From Candidatus Methanoculleus thermohydrogenotrophicum (GTDB taxonomy: Archaea; Halobacteriota; Methanomicrobia; Methanomicrobiales; Methanoculleaceae): a DNA stretch of 59,802 bases. The first letter of the stretch is position 1. Every line of letters starts with the position of its first letter. The translations under genes and the position numbers were made by a program. Under the pieces are notes generated by a model. It had not been told where the DNA came from. It saw only the letters and a program-made list of their open reading frames with translations, and searched no databases. The stretch covers positions 34,276 through 94,077 of the forward strand of contig LFRN01000178.1 in assembly GCA_001512375.1 (NCBI GenBank). The letters are read 5' to 3'. Positions 23,378 to 33,617 of the stretch are shown here, in pieces.

Positions 23378-24004
23378 TCAGGCGCTCCGTGCCTTAATCT
23401 TTTTCAGGCGGAAGAGCTCCTCACGTTCCATCTCATCTAGTCGCATCTTGATAAAGTCTCTGGCCTCGGTGAGTTCCGGGATCACCTTGAACTCGAGCGC
23501 ATTCACGCGCCGTTTGGTGCTCTCGATCTCATCGAGCAGCCGCTTCATGGTCGTCTCGATCTCAGCCGCCTCGATGACAGCCTCGAGCAGGTCCTCAAAA
23601 GCCTCTGCGGCCTCGTCGATGACAGCAGACGTACCAAGCATCGCGTAGCCACGGTCAAGCACGCTCTTCCGTACCGAAGACGCCTCGATCTCAGGGACGA
23701 CGACACCCATGATGTTCTTGCTCCCGACGGAGATCGCAGGGATCTCCGCTGCTGAGAATGCGGCGGCCTTCACCCCGATAGCCCCCTCGACAGTCTCGGC
23801 AAGGGCGATCATCTCCATCGCGTGCGTATAGCGCTCCATCAGTACGCCCTGGCTCTCTTTCGCCTGCTGCAGTACCTTGAAGAACTCCAGGATCAGCCCA
23901 TCGCGCTTCATCTTTAAGATGTTGTAACCACGCTCCGAGAGTTTTATCCGCCGCTTGAGGGCAATCAGCTCAGAACGAGTCGGTTTGATATCTCGCAGCG
24001 CCAT
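23378..24004 (-). CDS. atpD: A-type ATP synthase subunit D
   Basis: IKPTRSELIALKRRIKLSERGYNILKMKRDGLILEFF. Confidence 0.97.
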   Translation of the reverse strand: MALRDIKPTRSELIALKRRIKLSERGYNILKMKRDGLILEFFKVLQQAKESQGVLMERYTHAMEMIALAETVEGAIGVKAAAFSAAEIPAISVGSKNIMGVVVPEIEASSVRKSVLDRGYAMLGTSAVIDEAAEAFEDLLEAVIEAAEIETTMKRLLDEIESTKRRVNALEFKVIPELTEARDFIKMRLDEMEREELFRLKKIKARSA

Positions 24005-24011
24005 TGGACAA

Positions 24012-25397
24012 TTACCCCTCTGCCTTCTTCCGGTACTTCGGGTGGTACTTCTGGATCAGTTCACGGTCTATACGCACGAGCTGCTCCTCCGGCAACGTCG
24101 CAAGGAGTTCCCAACCGAGATCGAGTGTCTCCTCGATCGACCGGTCCTCATACAGGCCCTGCCTGACAAACCGATCCTCAAAGAGGTCAGCAAACTCGAG
24201 GAACATCCGATCACGCTCCGAGAGCGCGTCTTTCCCGACAATAGCCACAAGACCTCTGAGATCGTTGCCCTCTGCGTATGCTGCGTAGAGCTGATCCGAG
24301 ACCTTCTTGTGGTCCTCGCGGGTGTGCCCCTCCCCGATACCAAGATTCATCAACCGGGAGAGCGAAGGCAACACGTTGATCGGCGGATAGATACCCTTCC
24401 GATGCAACTCACGGTTGACCACGATCTGGCCTTCGGTGATGTAGCCGGTAAGGTCCGGGATCGGGTGGGTGATATCATCACCCGGCATCGTCAGGATCGG
24501 GATCTGGGTCACCGAGCCCTTGACACCCTTGATGATGCCAGCACGCTCATAGATGCTTGCAAGATCCGTGTACATGTAGCCAGGGTATCCACGCCGACCG
24601 GGCACTTCTTCACGGGCCGCACCGATCTGGCGAAGCGCCTCACAGTAGTTGGTCATATCGGTCAGGATGACCAGCACATGGTACCCAAGTTCGAACGCCA
24701 GGTACTCAGCGGTGGTGAGCGCGAGACGCGGCGTGATGGTCCGCTCGACTGCGGGATCGTCCGCAAGGTTCAGGAAAACGACCGAACGCTCGAGGGCGCC
24801 CGTCTTCTCGAAGTCAGCCATGAAGTAGTTGGCCTCTTCACGGGTGATGCCCATTGCCGCAAAGACCACGGCAAACTCTTCCTTCGAGCCGGGCACCTTT
24901 GCCTGCCGGGCGATCTGGAGCGCCACATCGTTGTGGGGCAGACCAGAACCCGAGAAGATTGGGAGTTTCTGACCACGGACAAGGGTGTTCGTCCCGTCTA
25001 TCGTCGATATACCCGTCTGGATGAAGTCCTCGGGGGATGCCCGGGCGTAAGGATTGATGGCCGCACCGGTGATCTCGAGCCGCTTTTCTGGCACGATCTC
25101 CGGGCCGCCATCGATCGGTTTGCCGCCGCCAGAGAGAATACGGCCGAGTATATCCTTCCCCACTGGCATCTTGATCGTCTCGCCCGTGAAACGGACACCT
25201 GAGTCCCTGCCGATACCCGCCGTAGTCTCAAAGACCTGGACAACCACGATCTCGTCGCTCGTGTCCAGCACCTCGCCACGTTTGACCGTGCCGTCGGCGG
25301 TCACGATATTAACGAGCTCGCTGTAGCCCACTGGCTCTGTCTTCTCGACAAAGACGAGGGGGCCTGCGATCTGTGTTATCGTTCTGTATTCCTTCAT
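24012..25397 (-). CDS. atpB: A-type ATP synthase subunit B
   Basis: [22 protein letters not shown]...[38 protein letters not shown]. Confidence 0.98.
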   Translation of the reverse strand: MKEYRTITQIAGPLVFVEKTEPVGYSELVNIVTADGTVKRGEVLDTSDEIVVVQVFETTAGIGRDSGVRFTGETIKMPVGKDILGRILSGGGKPIDGGPEIVPEKRLEITGAAINPYARASPEDFIQTGISTIDGTNTLVRGQKLPIFSGSGLPHNDVALQIARQAKVPGSKEEFAVVFAAMGITREEANYFMADFEKTGALERSVVFLNLADDPAVERTITPRLALTTAEYLAFELGYHVLVILTDMTNYCEALRQIGAAREEVPGRRGYPGYMYTDLASIYERAGIIKGVKGSVTQIPILTMPGDDITHPIPDLTGYITEGQIVVNRELHRKGIYPPINVLPSLSRLMNLGIGEGHTREDHKKVSDQLYAAYAEGNDLRGLVAIVGKDALSERDRMFLEFADLFEDRFVRQGLYEDRSIEETLDLGWELLATLPEEQLVRIDRELIQKYHPKYRKKAEG

Positions 25398-25401
25398 GGT
25401 C

Positions 25402-27156
25402 TCACGCCGCCCTCAATGCATTAAATTCAGCTTCCATCTCTTCCCGGATCTTTGCCAGCACCGGCTCATAGTCCTTGATGAACTTGATCTGCGGAAGGTC
25501 GTTCTTGCTCTTCACACCGATAATCTGCTGCGGGGTCACACCGCCCGCCTGTGCAACACGCGCGAGGTCGGCATACAACTTGATCGCTTTCATCATGTCA
25601 TACTGCTTAGACATGGGGCAGTAGGTATCCACCGGATCGTAGGCGTTCTGCTGCAGGAAGACCTCACGGATCATCCTCGCCACCTCGATGGTGATCTGCT
25701 CCTCATCGGGCAGAGCATCGGAACCGACCAGCTGGACGATCTCCTGGAGTTCGGCTTCCTTCTGGAGGACGCCCATCGCCCAGGCTCGCAGGGAGTTCCA
25801 CTCGGGCGAAACCTCACGATCGTACCACTCTTCAAGCGCATCCAGGTAGAGCGAGTAGGAGTCCAGCCAGTTAATCGCCGGGAAGTGCCGGCGCTGGGAG
25901 AGCTTTGCATCCAGTGCCCAGAAGACCTTGACGATACGCAGGGTGTTCTGGGTTACCGGCTCTGAGAAGTCACCACCAGGCGGTGAGACCGCACCGATCA
26001 CAGAAACCGAGCCTTCAGTATCGTTCAGGTTTATGACACGGCCGGCTCGCTCGTAGAATTCAGAGAGGCGTGCCGCGAGGTATGCGGGATAACCCTCTTC
26101 GCCGGGCATCTCCTCGAGACGGCTCGAGATCTCACGCATTGCCTCAGCCCACCGGGAAGTGGAGTCCGCCATCAGGGAGACGTCATAGCCCATATCCCGG
26201 AAATATTCGGCAATCGTGATGCCCGTATACACAGATGCCTCACGGGCTGCCACCGGCATGTTCGAAGTGTTTGCGATCAGAACTGTCCGCTCCATCAGTG
26301 GCCGGCCGGTCTTCGGGTCCTCGAGTTCTGGGAACTCGGTCAACACCTCGGTCATCTCATTGCCGCGCTCGCCACAGCCGATGTAGACCACGATCTCGGA
26401 GTCGGACCACTTCGCAAGCTGCTGCTGGGTGACCGTCTTCCCGCTCCCGAACGGCCCGGGGATGGCCGCGGTTCCCCCCTTGGCGATCGGGAAAAGGCCG
26501 TCCAGGATCCGCTGACCGGTGATCAGTGGGATATCCGGGTTCAGCTTCTCCTTCGTGGGACGGGGTACACGGACCGGCCAGCGCTGGAGCATCGTGATCT
26601 CGGTGCCGTCCTCAAGCACGCAGACGACTTCATCAACCGTAAAACTGCCGCCTGAGATCTTCTTGACCGTGCCACCCTTCGAGGTGGGCGGGACCATCAC
26701 TTTATGAACGATATTCGTCTCCTGAACCGTGCCGAGAATATCGCCGGCCCTGACGACGTCACCCGCCTTCACCGTGGGCACAAACTCCCACTTCTTCTCG
26801 TGAGAGAGGCCAGGGGCCGAGACGCCGCGCTCGATGAAGTTGCCCATTTTGTCAACGAGCACCTCGAGCGGTCGCTGGATCCCGTCATAGATACTGGTCA
26901 GCAGCCCGGGCCCGAGCTCGACAGCGAGCGACAGGCCGGTATTCTCCACCGGTTCACCGGGCCTGATGCCGGTGGTATCTTCGTAGACCTGGATGACGGT
27001 ATCCTCACCCTGGATCTTGATGACCTCCCCCATCAGTTCCTCATGGCCGACCTTCACCACATCATACATGTGCGCGTCGAGACCGACGGCAGTTACGACC
27101 GGCCCTGAAATCCGTTTCAGAACTCCTTGGGTCCTGTTCTCTTTTGCTTTTTTCAT
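25402..27156 (-). CDS. atpA: A-type ATP synthase catalytic subunit A
   Basis: P-loop [55 protein letters not shown]. Confidence 0.98.
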   Translation of the reverse strand: MKKAKENRTQGVLKRISGPVVTAVGLDAHMYDVVKVGHEELMGEVIKIQGEDTVIQVYEDTTGIRPGEPVENTGLSLAVELGPGLLTSIYDGIQRPLEVLVDKMGNFIERGVSAPGLSHEKKWEFVPTVKAGDVVRAGDILGTVQETNIVHKVMVPPTSKGGTVKKISGGSFTVDEVVCVLEDGTEITMLQRWPVRVPRPTKEKLNPDIPLITGQRILDGLFPIAKGGTAAIPGPFGSGKTVTQQQLAKWSDSEIVVYIGCGERGNEMTEVLTEFPELEDPKTGRPLMERTVLIANTSNMPVAAREASVYTGITIAEYFRDMGYDVSLMADSTSRWAEAMREISSRLEEMPGEEGYPAYLAARLSEFYERAGRVINLNDTEGSVSVIGAVSPPGGDFSEPVTQNTLRIVKVFWALDAKLSQRRHFPAINWLDSYSLYLDALEEWYDREVSPEWNSLRAWAMGVLQKEAELQEIVQLVGSDALPDEEQITIEVARMIREVFLQQNAYDPVDTYCPMSKQYDMMKAIKLYADLARVAQAGGVTPQQIIGVKSKNDLPQIKFIKDYEPVLAKIREEMEAEFNALRAA

Positions 27157-27458
27157 TACTTCCACAGATCAACACCCACCGATCTCTTGATTTTCTCTCT
27201 CATCGACAGACCGCCCTCCTCTCCGCCGATAGCGATCACCGTCGGCCTGACAGAGTTCTCGAGGGTGGTGCGAAGCCGCTGGGGGATCCGCTCCATGTCG
27301 CTGCCCTTCAGCACGAGAATGCCGACATCCGTATCCTGGAGCGCCTGGTTGATCCGCTCGACCAGTTGCTCCTCGGTCTCTGCCACATAGGTCTTCCTGA
27401 CCCCTGCAAGCCTGAAACCGAGGACAAATTCATCGGTACCGACAACTGCGATCTCCAT
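27156..27458 (-). CDS. atpF: A-type ATP synthase subunit F
   Basis: [24 protein letters not shown], about 100 aa, operon position. Confidence 0.95.
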   Translation of the reverse strand: MEIAVVGTDEFVLGFRLAGVRKTYVAETEEQLVERINQALQDTDVGILVLKGSDMERIPQRLRTTLENSVRPTVIAIGGEEGGLSMREKIKRSVGVDLWK

Positions 27459-27459
27459 T

Positions 27460-28518
27460 CTACATCACCAGGTAATCCCGCAACCGCTCGCCGGGGAGGT
27501 TGGCTTCCTTGCCCCTGGCAAGGGCGCGAAGGTTCGCGACCTCATATTTCTTCTCCTCCAGGTACACGAGAACCGGGAGGACCGAGAACGGATACCGCTT
27601 GGACATCCGCTCCATCTGGTCCAGCTGGACCCGGATCAGCGCAACCTCGATCTCACGGAGGCGCTCCTTCCCCCGAATCGCCTCAAGCGCATTCAGAAGC
27701 GGAAGCGCATCCACCTGTTTCTTTAAGGCGTCGATGAACTCGTCCCGGTCCTCCAGCACCAAGAACTGCTGCAGTTCCTCGACCGGGAACGAACCACCGG
27801 GGATCATCAGTTCCCGCACATCCTCGCGGACGTGCCCAGCCCGAAGCCGAAAGAGATTCTGGATGTTCCTGATATCGATCTCGAGTAGGATGTACTTCTG
27901 GAACATCTTCCCGCCCTTGATGCCTGCCTGGGCATCGGCGATGAGCTGTGCATAGTAGCTCTTGTAGAGCTCGTTTTCCAGGCGGGCAAACGATCCCGTC
28001 TCCATCGCACCGGGGAGTTCCCGTTCAAGGATCGGGTAGATCTGCTCACCCCTGAGCGCCTCAACAACCCGTTCTGGCGACTCTTCTGTAAGAAGGCGAT
28101 CGAGAGTAACCTTATCCAGCCTTCCGGCAGGAACCAGAACCTCCTTGATCTTACCAAGCTGCATCTTCTGCATCTTGCCACGCAGGATGGTGACGACGTT
28201 CTGGATATCCCAGCGGCGCAGGTAGCTGGCAGTGAAGTATTTCAGCTCTCCGGGCATAAGTTCCAGGATCTTCTGGTACTCCTTGGCAAGGTTCCAGCTT
28301 AAGGCCACCTCGACGAGGTTGATGCCGGAGAAGGAGGTAGCGAGTTCATCGATCTCGGACCGGTAGTAGGTATCGCCGATGAACCGGGTAATCTCAGGCA
28401 GGCTCATATTCAGCATCCGGAGATAATCTTCGCGCGGTATCAGCCGTGACCTCCGTACGCGCATGCGGGTGCAGGCGTAGATGTAATTAGTCGCTAATCC
28501 GCTGCTTATTCCTGCCAT
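27460..28518 (-). CDS. atpC: A-type ATP synthase subunit C
   Basis: [41 protein letters not shown]...LFRLRAG. Confidence 0.95.
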   Translation of the reverse strand: MAGISSGLATNYIYACTRMRVRRSRLIPREDYLRMLNMSLPEITRFIGDTYYRSEIDELATSFSGINLVEVALSWNLAKEYQKILELMPGELKYFTASYLRRWDIQNVVTILRGKMQKMQLGKIKEVLVPAGRLDKVTLDRLLTEESPERVVEALRGEQIYPILERELPGAMETGSFARLENELYKSYYAQLIADAQAGIKGGKMFQKYILLEIDIRNIQNLFRLRAGHVREDVRELMIPGGSFPVEELQQFLVLEDRDEFIDALKKQVDALPLLNALEAIRGKERLREIEVALIRVQLDQMERMSKRYPFSVLPVLVYLEEKKYEVANLRALARGKEANLPGERLRDYLVM

Positions 28519-28530
28519 GTATGAACCTCC

Positions 28531-29139
28531 TCACGTAAACAGGATATCTGACACATCCTTCAGGCTGGATTCCCAGATCTCGTCCAGGAACGTACGGTAA
28601 CTATAATCGACCAGCAACTCACCGTCTCTGCTCTCGACGATGATACCGCCCGGTATATCGACCGGCGCACCCACAGTGTAGCCCGAAAGGGCCTTTTGCT
28701 GGGAGATGATCTCTTTGACAACTGGAGTATCCCGCTCATTCGCGTGCACGACACCCTCTCTGATCTCCCCTGCCACCCTCTTCAGCAGTTCCGTGAGTGC
28801 CTCCTTGTGGAACTCAGCGGGCAGATCAGCAATAGCAGCAAGCGAGGCCGAATAGACCTGATCCAGGAGTGTCTTCTGCGCGTTTAGGACCTGTCGCTTA
28901 ACGACGAGTTTCGCTGCCGAGACCTCCTGGTTGATGATGTGGGTAGCCGCCCGGTCTGCTTCCTCTTTAGCCGCCATCTTGATCTCGGCGGCCCGGCTCT
29001 GCGCATCCCGGAGGATCGCTTCAACATCGGCCTGGGTCTCGGCCCGGATCTTCTCGGCCTCCTTTCGCCCTTTCTCCCGGATCTCTCTGATGACCGCCTC
29101 GAGCCCTTTGGATCCCTCGAGTCCCATGGTTCGCTCCAT
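28531..29139 (-). CDS. atpE: A-type ATP synthase subunit E
   Basis: GLEAVIREIREKGRKEAEKIRAETQADVEAILRDAQSRAAEIKMAAKEEADRAATHIINQE. Confidence 0.95.
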   Translation of the reverse strand: MERTMGLEGSKGLEAVIREIREKGRKEAEKIRAETQADVEAILRDAQSRAAEIKMAAKEEADRAATHIINQEVSAAKLVVKRQVLNAQKTLLDQVYSASLAAIADLPAEFHKEALTELLKRVAGEIREGVVHANERDTPVVKEIISQQKALSGYTVGAPVDIPGGIIVESRDGELLVDYSYRTFLDEIWESSLKDVSDILFT

Positions 29140-29387
29140 CAGAACAGAAGCAGCAGTGCGACCACAAGACCGAAGATAACAATGGTTTCGGGAATTACAG
29201 TCAGGAGCAGCACCAGACCAAACACATCACGATTCTCAGCCGTCGCTCCGACTGCAGCAGAACCGACCGTCATCTCTGCAATACCAGATGCAAGGCCAGT
29301 AAGGCCAACAGCGAGAGCTGCGCCAATTGCTTTCATTCCCATCTGCGATGCTTCTACCATTTCAAGAGTCATACCAACATCTACCAT
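29139..29387 (-). CDS. atpK: A-type ATP synthase subunit K (rotor c subunit)
   Basis: 82 aa, two TM helices, ENRDVFGLVLLLTVIPETIVIFGLV. Confidence 0.95.
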   Translation of the reverse strand: MVDVGMTLEMVEASQMGMKAIGAALAVGLTGLASGIAEMTVGSAAVGATAENRDVFGLVLLLTVIPETIVIFGLVVALLLLF

Positions 29388-29390
29388 TTT

Positions 29391-31379
29391 CTATTCCTCC
29401 GTCGTAAATTTGAGTTTCATTCCAAACGGGTTGTACTTCTTTCCTCCACCCTTGTAGAACTTGGTGAAGAATTCAACATAGTGAAGACGAATCGAGTGCA
29501 GACCGCCCCCAATGAGGCCGAGTGCTGTGTTCAGCGCGTGCCCCATCAGGAGGACGAGAATGCCCATAATAATCATGATCACCCCACTGAGGGTGATCGC
29601 TTCGAGCTGGGGCTCTATGATCATGCCGATCGCGATGTAGTTGACCACCATCGCGATAGCGACTGAGGATAGGCCCACCGCCACGAGACGGGTGTATGAT
29701 AATACGTGGCTGATGATTGTCGGGAGCTCGACCAGTTCAAGCGGGTTTTCCTGAGCGATGCCAAGGATACCTGCCACCAGGAGGACGGCCCCCAATAAAG
29801 CGGCAGCGTTCAGCCCCATCGCAACAACGGGGAGACCTGTCAGGTCGGGCATCAGCGGGATGGCATAGAATGCCCAGATCATGAGCAGAATTCCCCACAT
29901 CGTCCCGAGCCACCCGAGATTGGCGATCGCCGCTTTTGTCGCGTGCTTTCCGCGGTGGAACATCCTGGCGTTGACCAGGCCGAGGATGCGACCAAGCGTG
30001 ATGTGCAGGACACCGATCCAGATAGCAAGAACCATAAGTTCGATGATCTGGGGGGCGTGGCCACTTGCGGTTCCTATGTTGAGGTGCCGGTTGAAGAACA
30101 GCGCTGGAACCTCGATCCACCCCGTGAACCACGGGATCTTGAGTGAGGAGCCGAAGATCTCGCTGTAGAGAATCCCAAATATGATGCTTGAAACGCTCGC
30201 ATAGCCAAGCACCCGAAGGAGCATCGTTCCTCCTTCCCCTTTCACGATCCTCCGCAGACCAAGACTCGTGACAAGCAGGATTGCTCCGTAACCTACGTCA
30301 CCAAGGATCATGCCGAAGAAGATGGGAAACACGATGGCTACCATCAACGTCGGATCGATCTCGGAATACTGGGGCCGCGCGTAGAGATCTATGAGCAACT
30401 GGGTCGGTGAAGCAAACGATGGATTCTTGTACTCCACCGGGACCCTGGAGGGGTCATCGATCTCCAGTTCCTCGATATAGATCCGGCCATCGGTCACCTT
30501 CTCCAGTGCAGCGCGGATCCTGTCAGCCTGGTCCGCAGGCACCCATCCTTCAGATATGAAGGTCTCTTCGGTGGTAGCAAACCGCAACGGGGCTTCCGCC
30601 CGCTCTACGTCAGCCGTGAGTAGTTCATCGCATGCTACCAAGAAGTTGGTATACCCGTCCCGGATCTCTGTAAGTTTCTGGTCAACCTCAGCTATCCCTC
30701 TGCTGGCCTCCTCGACCTTGTCAATATGGGCCTTCAGGCGGTCTGCCGGAGATCCCGTCTCATTCGGGACAGGGATCGCCTGGAACCGGGCATCGAGAAG
30801 CGTCCGCTCGACCTCCTCGCGGTGCTCGTTCGGCACCACGACGACGATCACGTTGCCGTCCACCCTGTCGGAAAAATATTTCTCATGGGGAACGTCGATG
30901 GATACATCGTGAGAGATGTGCCCTACAAAGACTGTAAACCGCTCGTACCCGCGGTAGAGTTCCAGGTCCAGGGGGATCGCAACAAAGGGTTCAAGTTCCC
31001 TTGCTCGCTGCTCATGCTCTTTCCGGCACGCCTCAAGTCTCGAACGTGTCGCGACGAGATCCTCCACCTGCTTCTGGATAGCGGGGAGATCCGTCTTGAT
31101 CATCGCCCTGACCTTCGACACGGGGATTTTCTCGGCGATTTCTACTTTATCGGGGTTTATCCCGCACGCATTCTCGATAGCCCTGACTTTGATGAGCGTC
31201 GCGGCCGCATCGCTTGCTCCCGGCAGCGGGTGGCCGATCGATAACTCCTCATATTCGCTCTCTGGCACGAAGTCTTCGATATGATAGACATTGTGGCGGT
31301 AGAGCTCCTTGATGATGATATCAATCTCACCCTTTGGGGCCGCGATGAGCAGCCGGAGCATCTCTTCAGGCCTTAACAT
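29391..31379 (-). CDS. atpI: A-type ATP synthase subunit I
   Basis: Long N-terminal soluble domain then multiple TM; FFGMILGDVGYGAILL; start MLRPEEMLRLLIAAPK. Confidence 0.96.
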   Translation of the reverse strand: MLRPEEMLRLLIAAPKGEIDIIIKELYRHNVYHIEDFVPESEYEELSIGHPLPGASDAAATLIKVRAIENACGINPDKVEIAEKIPVSKVRAMIKTDLPAIQKQVEDLVATRSRLEACRKEHEQRARELEPFVAIPLDLELYRGYERFTVFVGHISHDVSIDVPHEKYFSDRVDGNVIVVVVPNEHREEVERTLLDARFQAIPVPNETGSPADRLKAHIDKVEEASRGIAEVDQKLTEIRDGYTNFLVACDELLTADVERAEAPLRFATTEETFISEGWVPADQADRIRAALEKVTDGRIYIEELEIDDPSRVPVEYKNPSFASPTQLLIDLYARPQYSEIDPTLMVAIVFPIFFGMILGDVGYGAILLVTSLGLRRIVKGEGGTMLLRVLGYASVSSIIFGILYSEIFGSSLKIPWFTGWIEVPALFFNRHLNIGTASGHAPQIIELMVLAIWIGVLHITLGRILGLVNARMFHRGKHATKAAIANLGWLGTMWGILLMIWAFYAIPLMPDLTGLPVVAMGLNAAALLGAVLLVAGILGIAQENPLELVELPTIISHVLSYTRLVAVGLSSVAIAMVVNYIAIGMIIEPQLEAITLSGVIMIIMGILVLLMGHALNTALGLIGGGLHSIRLHYVEFFTKFYKGGGKKYNPFGMKLKFTTEE

Positions 31380-31695
31380 GCAGCTGCTCCTTAAACCGCG
31401 AAACAATGAAGTCTACAGCTCTTGTGAGATTCTTGCTACCCTGAACTTTCAGCGCCTCTACGCGCGCCTCACCTTCCTTGATAATCTCCGCGTATCTGTT
31501 CTGCGCCTCGGCTCGTGCATCCGCAAGACGCTGATTCCTGTAATCCTCGGCATCTTTCTGTGCCTTCTGGATCAGATTAGCAGCCTCCAGCTCTGCATCA
31601 GAGAGGCTTTTCTTCCTCTCTGCCTGCGCATCACGGATCATTTCATGATACTCTTTTTCAGTCTCCCTGATGCTTTTCAGGACATCGGTCTTCAT
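31366..31695 (-). CDS. atpH: A-type ATP synthase subunit H
   Basis: MKTDVLKSIRETEKEYHEMIRDAQAERKKSLSDAELEAANLIQKA coiled coil; first gene of the operon. Confidence 0.92.
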   Translation of the reverse strand: MKTDVLKSIRETEKEYHEMIRDAQAERKKSLSDAELEAANLIQKAQKDAEDYRNQRLADARAEAQNRYAEIIKEGEARVEALKVQGSKNLTRAVDFIVSRFKEQLHVKA

Positions 31696-31746
31696 CAAAC
31701 CCTCCTTCTCACGGCTCATGAATATTTGATGAAAATAAGCATATAT

Positions 31747-32283
31747 TTATTGTTGTTTGTCCGCCGGGTAATTCTCGGAGATTACATGTTTTATTGCCAC
31801 CCCGGGAGGCAGGTGTCTCACCGTAACGCCGCCGGGAACCCCGGTAAGCGAGATCCCGGAGAGCTCCGCCGATGAACAGAGGAGATGCTGCTCAGGGTGG
31901 GTCCCACGTCGGAGGTCGCAGGCGAGCAGGATCTCCGGTGCGACCGAGACGACCATCGATAGCCGTCTCGACCCGGGATGGTCTTTGGGAAGGACGACGA
32001 GCGGGATGTGATACTGCCTGACCAGTTCGAGCATCATGCGCGCCTGCCCGACCGGGCCGCCCTCCGGCATGGAGACGACGATCAGATCGTCGGGGTCGAC
32101 TGCCAGGCAATACTCGTCGTCAGGGGTCACAATACAGAGGGGAAACCGGGAACCGGCTTTTCCCACAAGCAGAAAAGAATATTCTCCACTGATGAGCAGA
32201 AGTTCTCCCCCGAGGGGGACGGTTGTCCCATCCGCCCCGGAGGGCGATTCAGGGAAACCGCCACCCTCAGATCTCTTCGACAT
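31747..32283 (-). CDS. Conserved-looking hypothetical protein
   Basis: Long ORF from MSKRSEGGGFPES; partly overlaps the upstream zinc-ribbon gene; no family recognised. Confidence 0.6.
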   Translation of the reverse strand: MSKRSEGGGFPESPSGADGTTVPLGGELLLISGEYSFLLVGKAGSRFPLCIVTPDDEYCLAVDPDDLIVVSMPEGGPVGQARMMLELVRQYHIPLVVLPKDHPGSRRLSMVVSVAPEILLACDLRRGTHPEQHLLCSSAELSGISLTGVPGGVTVRHLPPGVAIKHVISENYPADKQQ

Positions 32284-32419
32284 CTTCAGACTGGCAGCTT
32301 GGGCACATTGGCCGCTTTCCGATGCCCTCGAACCGTCCGCCACATTCTTTGCAGCGGTAACTCTTGCCCTTTACTCGCTCTTCGAACTCGATATCAATAG
32401 GTCCACCGACTGTACACAT
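32267..32419 (-). CDS. Small zinc-ribbon protein
   Basis: MCTVGGPIDIEFEERVKGKSYRCKECGGRFEGIGKRPMCPSCQSEDVEEI, CxxC x15 CxxC. Confidence 0.75.
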   Translation of the reverse strand: MCTVGGPIDIEFEERVKGKSYRCKECGGRFEGIGKRPMCPSCQSEDVEEI

Positions 32420-32589
32420 GGCTGTCACCAGATGAGATATCTGGAGAGGAGGGTATAAAACCCTATCGTAGCGGCCTGAAAAAGACCCGTAAGGCACGAT
32501 CTCGCGCCTCGCCGATGTGGAGGGGTGTGCTGGATGCAGGAGCGGTGCAGGCATGCCGGATCCCGGCTTTACTGATGGTGCATCGAGCC

Positions 32590-32957
32590 GTCGTGAACTA
32601 CCCCGCGCTCATCGGTGCGGGGCTTTCCGGCTATCACGGACAGCACTTGCATCACAGGGATATGATGTGGAGATCTCACCTCCACAGGCTCAAGGGGCTG
32701 TTCCATCCCCATGCGGTGGATGTTCACCGCAAGCATTACAATCTCGGTCAGCGACAAACCCACAATATGAGTATTCATGAAATCTGCGACGTGTTTCGGG
32801 GATCGACTTTGACGGGTTCAGCACCAGCACTTTCAGCCCTGTACGCAAGATAAGAATAGAATCGTCCCCACGAAGCACCGTGAATGCCCCTGTGTAGTCC
32901 TTTGCTCTTGCCTTTCTCCTTCAGACCTTTGATATTCAGGTCTTCTTCAACAGAGGT
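32590..32957 (-). mobile_element. Relic tnpB fragment (group B), RuvC-III region, zinc ribbon half and right end
   Basis: VEEDLNIKGLKEKGKSKGLHRGIHGASWGRFYSYLAYRAESAGAEPVKVDPRNTSQIS, then in another frame YSYCGFVADRDCNAC, then GMEQPLEPVEVRSPHHIPVMQVLSVIAGKPRTDERGVVH. Confidence 0.9.
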
Positions 32958-33312
32958 GACTGCTCCCCCGACCTCGGTGGGGGCATCCGGGATAATCCAT
33001 CCCGGAGATTGCGGTCCCGATCTCATATATTAATCGCTATCCAGGACGAGCCCGTAATGAGGAGAAGAAGGGACCCGATCAGAGAGGGTTTTTGACATTC
33101 CACCTCGGGAACACCGCCGAGATGTATTTCTGAGATTCACCAGGATCGCAACCATGAGCCAGCCTCTTCCGCAATGCCCCCGGGTGATCGTGATAAATAT
33201 ATTCTGGGCGAGAACAGCCTAAATGGTACCCATTGAAGGGGCTGTAGCCCGCCAGTGAAACAACGGGGATTAGCCCTATCTTGATCCTAAATAAGTCCAC
33301 TTCACGCATCAT
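32958..33312 (-). mobile_element. Relic tnpB fragment (group A) C-terminus and right-end hairpin, fused to the group B relic
   Basis: CDPGESQKYISAVFPRWNVKNPLSDRVPSSPHYGLVLDSD / MRSGPQSPGWIIPDAPTEVGGAVTS; hairpin GCCCCCACCGAGGTCGGGGGAGCAGTCAC. Confidence 0.75.
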
Positions 33313-33353
33313 CCCTCTACAGGAAGAGGAAAAAAAACTCAGGAGAACGCCCT

Positions 33354-33617
33354 TCAGAGCGTAATCCCAAAGAGGTGGAGCAGGACCACGATCAGGGCAC
33401 CCGGGAGCCCCCCGAGGGCGCAGATGAGGACCGTAACCAGGTTTATCTGGACATCCGGTGCGCCAAACCAGGCTAGAACATTGAAGTAATTCAAGATCCA
33501 GAGCGTGATGAGCCCGGCGATGGCGTTGATGACGAGTGTCAGGAATTTCTTCATGAGGTAGTAGATCGCTACTGCTATCGCCACTGCCAGGAGGATTGCG
33601 AGGATCTCTTCCATCAT
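33354..33617 (-). CDS. BofA-family (pro-sigmaK processing inhibitor-like) membrane protein
   Basis: YYLMKKFLTLVINAIAGLITLWILNYF...VLICALGGLPGALIVVLLHLFGI. Confidence 0.8.
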   Translation of the reverse strand: MMEEILAILLAVAIAVAIYYLMKKFLTLVINAIAGLITLWILNYFNVLAWFGAPDVQINLVTVLICALGGLPGALIVVLLHLFGITL

